A DNA stretch of 64,000 nt from Alphaproteobacteria bacterium (GTDB taxonomy: Bacteria; Pseudomonadota; Alphaproteobacteria; Micropepsales; Micropepsaceae). This document shows, piece by piece, positions 61,831-64,000 of the stretch. The stretch covers positions 1 through 64,000 of the forward strand of contig JANYAR010000095.1 of assembly GCA_025361185.1 (NCBI GenBank), in the 5' to 3' direction. Below the pieces are notes generated by a model. It was given only the letters and a program-made list of their open reading frames with translations, searched no databases and had not been told where the DNA came from. The number at the start of each line of letters is the position of its first letter. Position 1 is the stretch's first letter. The translations under genes were made by a program, and so were the position numbers.

Positions 61831-63029
61831 GCCCGCTCCGTGTCCAGGACTTCGACCATCCTTTCGAGTGCCGCCATAATGGTTGATAGGTCGTTAACGA
61901 GCGCCACACGGATGTAGGAAAAGCCAGGGTTTGTAAGGGTTTTCCCGGGTTCGATTTCTCGGCCCATATAGGCGCCGGGCAGCGTGCGCACACCGGCCTC
62001 GCGCCAGAGTTTCAGCGCCGTCTCCTCGCCATTGCCGACATCGAGCCAGAGGAAAAATCCGCCCTCCGGAATGCGAAATCCAGCGCGGTTGCCGAGCATG
62101 CGCTGCGCCAGGCGGAACTTTTCCCGATAGCCCTCGCGATTGGCGATCACATGCGCTTCATCGGACCACGCAGCGGTCGAAGCGGCGATGATCGGCAACG
62201 GCACTTGCGGTCCGGCATAGTTTCGAAAGCCACGGAAGCGTTCGATCATCTGCGCATCGCCTGCGACGATGCCCGAGCGCAATCCCGGCAGGCCGGAACG
62301 CTTCGAGAGCGAATGAAAAGTCAGCAGCCGCGCGTAGGGCGCGCCACGCATCGGCAGCGCGCTTGCTGGCGGTCGATTCAGATAGATGTCGGCATAGCAT
62401 TCGTCGGCGAACACGGCGAAGTCGTACTGCTCGGCAAGCGCGAACAGGCTGCGCCAATAACTTTCGCTGGCGCAGGCGCCCTCGGGATTGGACGGCGAGC
62501 AGATATAGACCGCCGCCGTGCGCTCCAGCACCGCTTTGGGCAACGACGCATAGTCGGGCAGAAAACCGGTGGCCGCCGTGGCCGGCACGAACACCGGCTC
62601 ACCGCCTGCGGAAAGCGCGGCCGCCGCGTAGCATTGATAGAACGGGTTCGGCAGCAAAACGACAGGTCGCTGTCCCGCTTTGCTTTCCGGCATCACAGTG
62701 AACAGTGCGAGAAAAAGACCTTCGCGCGTGCCGTTCAGCGGCAGCAGGTTTTTCTCAGGGTCGATCGCCGCGCCCGGCAAGCCAAAGCGCGTGACCAGCC
62801 ATTTCGCCGCCGCCTCACGCCATTCCTTGCTGCCATTGATCGGCGGATAGACGCCGAAGTCCTTGGCATGTTTCGCGATGGCTTCGCTGACAAAGGCCGG
62901 TACCGCGCCGTTCGGATCGCCGATCGCCAGACTGATCGGCGACTTTCCCGGCTGATGCGGATCGAGCAACGTCGCGAGCTGCGCGAAGGACGAGGGGGGA
63001 AGCGCGGAAAGGCGGCCGGGAAAGTGCAT
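61827..63029 (-). CDS. Class I/II PLP aminotransferase (DapC-like)
   Basis: A 400-residue aminotransferase. The PLP Lys is in LTFHSLSKRSGLPGLRSGIV; YICSPSNPEG and FADECYADIYLN are the cofactor-contacting motifs. FRNYAGPQVPLPIIAAS and SYIRVALVNDL match succinyl-diaminopimelate aminotransferase (DapC) homologues. With lysA elsewhere in the window, a role in lysine synthesis is plausible, but the substrate is not proven. It overlaps ftsK by 4 nt (ATGA). Confidence 0.88.
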   Translation of the reverse strand: MHFPGRLSALPPSSFAQLATLLDPHQPGKSPISLAIGDPNGAVPAFVSEAIAKHAKDFGVYPPINGSKEWREAAAKWLVTRFGLPGAAIDPEKNLLPLNGTREGLFLALFTVMPESKAGQRPVVLLPNPFYQCYAAAALSAGGEPVFVPATAATGFLPDYASLPKAVLERTAAVYICSPSNPEGACASESYWRSLFALAEQYDFAVFADECYADIYLNRPPASALPMRGAPYARLLTFHSLSKRSGLPGLRSGIVAGDAQMIERFRGFRNYAGPQVPLPIIAASTAAWSDEAHVIANREGYREKFRLAQRMLGNRAGFRIPEGGFFLWLDVGNGEETALKLWREAGVRTLPGAYMGREIEPGKTLTNPGFSYIRVALVNDLSTIMAALERMVEVLDTERA

Positions 63030-63139
63030 GGTGCAAAGAGGGCTTCGCGTTGGTCGACGCGGACGATAACACGTTTCCTCCCGCGTTCATGGGGTAGGGG
63101 GCATGCGGAGCGAAGCGGGCGCAATGCTATAACACCGCC

Positions 63140-63682
63140 ATGTCCAAACAGATCGCATTGTTGCGGGCGGTGAATGTCGGAGGCAGAGGCATAATTTCTT
63201 CCGTCGACCTCAAGACGTTTTTCGCATCGCTTGGCTTTTGCGACGCAGTGACACTGCTCAACTCCGGCAATGTCGTGTTCACAAGCCCAAAACGCGCGGG
63301 CGCAGGGCTTGAAAAACTCCTGCACGACGAAGCGGTGAAGCGTCTCAAACTCGACACCGATTTCCTCGTCCGCGATGCGAACGCGTGGCGGTGGGTGGTC
63401 GAGAGCAATCCGTTCCGCAAGGAAGCAGAGGCCGATCCCGCCCATCTTGTCGTGATGGCGCTGACCGGTGAGCCGGACCGCAGATCGCTCGGCGCTTTGC
63501 GAGCGGCAATCGTCGGACCGGAGAGATTCGAGGCCGTCGGCAAACAACTCTACATCGTCTATCCCCAGGGCACAGGCGGGTCCAAGTTCACCGTTGCGCT
63601 GATCAAGCGGCACCTGGGCGTGCGCGGGACGGGGCGAAACTGGAATACGACGCTCAAGCTCCTGGCGCTGGTGGAAGGCTGA
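63140..63682 (+). CDS. DUF1697 protein
   Basis: A 180-residue protein of the DUF1697 family: IALLRAVNVGGRGIISSVDL at the N-terminus, FTSPKRAG after LLNSGNVV, and C-terminal KFTVALIKRHLGVRGTGRNW with NTTLKLLAL. No catalytic residues are assigned. It is divergent from the aminotransferase gene and convergent with the ammonium-transporter gene. Confidence 0.93.
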   Translation: MSKQIALLRAVNVGGRGIISSVDLKTFFASLGFCDAVTLLNSGNVVFTSPKRAGAGLEKLLHDEAVKRLKLDTDFLVRDANAWRWVVESNPFRKEAEADPAHLVVMALTGEPDRRSLGALRAAIVGPERFEAVGKQLYIVYPQGTGGSKFTVALIKRHLGVRGTGRNWNTTLKLLALVEG

Positions 63683-63690
63683 AACAAAAA

Positions 63691-63712
63691 GGGCGCCCCT
63701 CGCGGAGCGCCC
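63691..63712 (-). terminator. Rho-independent terminator of the ammonium transporter gene
   Basis: Arms GGGCGC (63691-63696) and GCGCCC (63707-63712) form a GC-rich stem with a 10-nt loop. On the minus strand it is followed by TTTTTG (complement of AAACAAAAA at 63682-63690). It lies 25 nt downstream of the transporter stop codon. Confidence 0.8.
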
Positions 63713-63736
63713 CAGTTGGGGGAATTTTCTTGGCCG

Positions 63737-64000
63737 TCAGCCGTGCACGGTTTCGCCATGCAGGTTGATGTCGAGACCTTCGACTTCCACGTCGCGCGAG
63801 ACGCGCAGGCCGATGATCATGTCGATCACCTTGAGGATGATGAAGGTGCCGATGCCGCAATAGAGGAACACGATGCCGACATCCTCGAACTGGATCCACA
63901 TCTGGCCGAAATTGCCGTCGATCAGCCAGCCATGAGCCGACGAGTTGATCGCGTTGGACGCGAACATGCCCGTCATCATGGCGCCGAGCGCGCCGCCGAC
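63737..64000 (-). CDS. amtB: Ammonium transporter, C-terminal part (5' end outside window)
   Basis: The frame is open to the right edge, so only the last 87 residues are seen. They contain VFLYCGIGTFIILKVIDMII (last membrane helix) and the cytosolic tail GLRVSRDVEVEGLDINLHGE, the typical Amt/AmtB C-terminus that interacts with PII (GlnK). The glnK gene, if present, would lie upstream outside the window. The family is a trimeric ammonium channel. Confidence 0.85.
   Translation of the reverse strand, partial: VGGALGAMMTGMFASNAINSSAHGWLIDGNFGQMWIQFEDVGIVFLYCGIGTFIILKVIDMIIGLRVSRDVEVEGLDINLHGETVHG

Noticed and set aside
59356-61917. Open frame of 853 codons, plus strand
   Set aside because: Antisense to ftsK.
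1-64000. tRNA, rRNA, CRISPR arrays, insertion-sequence transposases, prophage
   Set aside because: No cloverleaf with a GTTCRA-type T-loop, no regular spacer-repeat arrays and no transposase or integrase frames were seen in the gaps I read.

Overview
The window is a gene-dense stretch of an alphaproteobacterial chromosome. Almost every gene is a housekeeping or conserved alphaproteobacterial gene. The evidence for the class is the marker synteny (metX-metW back to back with hisC-tyrA and DUF2125; ftsE-ftsX-ydcF-plsC; tlpA/argH-lptM-lysA-DUF4175), the presence of Irr with ICE-type operators, the FabA/FabB pair, a CC0125/CC1285-family lipoprotein and FtsK. High GC and short intergenic gaps fit. 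I cannot name a genus; a Rhizomicrobium/Micropepsis-like lineage is only a guess. I saw no rRNA, tRNA, CRISPR array, transposase or prophage.

Layout. 1-4.2 kb: a truncated transglutaminase-DUF2126 gene divergent from a secreted Pro/Ala-repeat protein. 4.3-7.4 kb: phosphatidylethanolamine synthesis (pssA, psd), a small conserved protein and an RlmI-type rRNA methyltransferase. 7.4-11.4 kb: two tandem kup potassium transporters. 11.5-16.8 kb: cell-envelope genes (CHAP lipoprotein, membrane GT2 glycosyltransferase, CC0125/CC1285 lipoprotein), a TusA-like protein and a FATP-type acyl-CoA synthetase. 17.0-20.2 kb: rubrerythrin, an Fe-S/CCG-domain protein and DUF3501, beside irr, with an ICE palindrome before both rubrerythrin and irr. 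20.2-24.7 kb: fabA-fabB-fabI, DUF4893 and carA. 24.8-31.7 kb: yqeY, a papain-like protein, then dnaG-rpoD-panD-DUF6481. 31.7-35.3 kb: small membrane, oxygenase and lipoprotein genes, gloB and a methyltransferase. 34.6-41.9 kb: metX-metW, hisC-tyrA, DUF2125 and B12-dependent ribonucleotide reductase. 42-46.2 kb: plsC, ydcF, ftsX, ftsE, a zinc-ribbon protein and a phosphoribosyltransferase. 46.2-52 kb: DUF4175, lysA, lptM, argH and tlpA. 52-59.3 kb: oxidoreductase, DUF899, methyltransferase, hbd-etfA-etfB, cytochrome c and a PH-domain protein. 59.4-64 kb: ftsK, an aminotransferase, DUF1697 and the 3' end of amtB.

The main signals beyond gene content are regulatory and repetitive. The two ICE palindromes suggest an Irr-controlled iron/peroxide unit around rubrerythrin. 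Four families of small palindromic repeats are scattered through the window: three 3'-end hairpins with a GTCC-GGN-GGAC core; two hairpins sharing the loop GCGACAGCG, one of them inside the coding sequence of the acyl-CoA synthetase; two MITE-like elements whose ends are paired CATGGCC hairpins; and one TGTCATCCCCGG-type element. RpoD and TyrA both carry Lys/Ala-rich, histone-H1-like tails not usual for their families.
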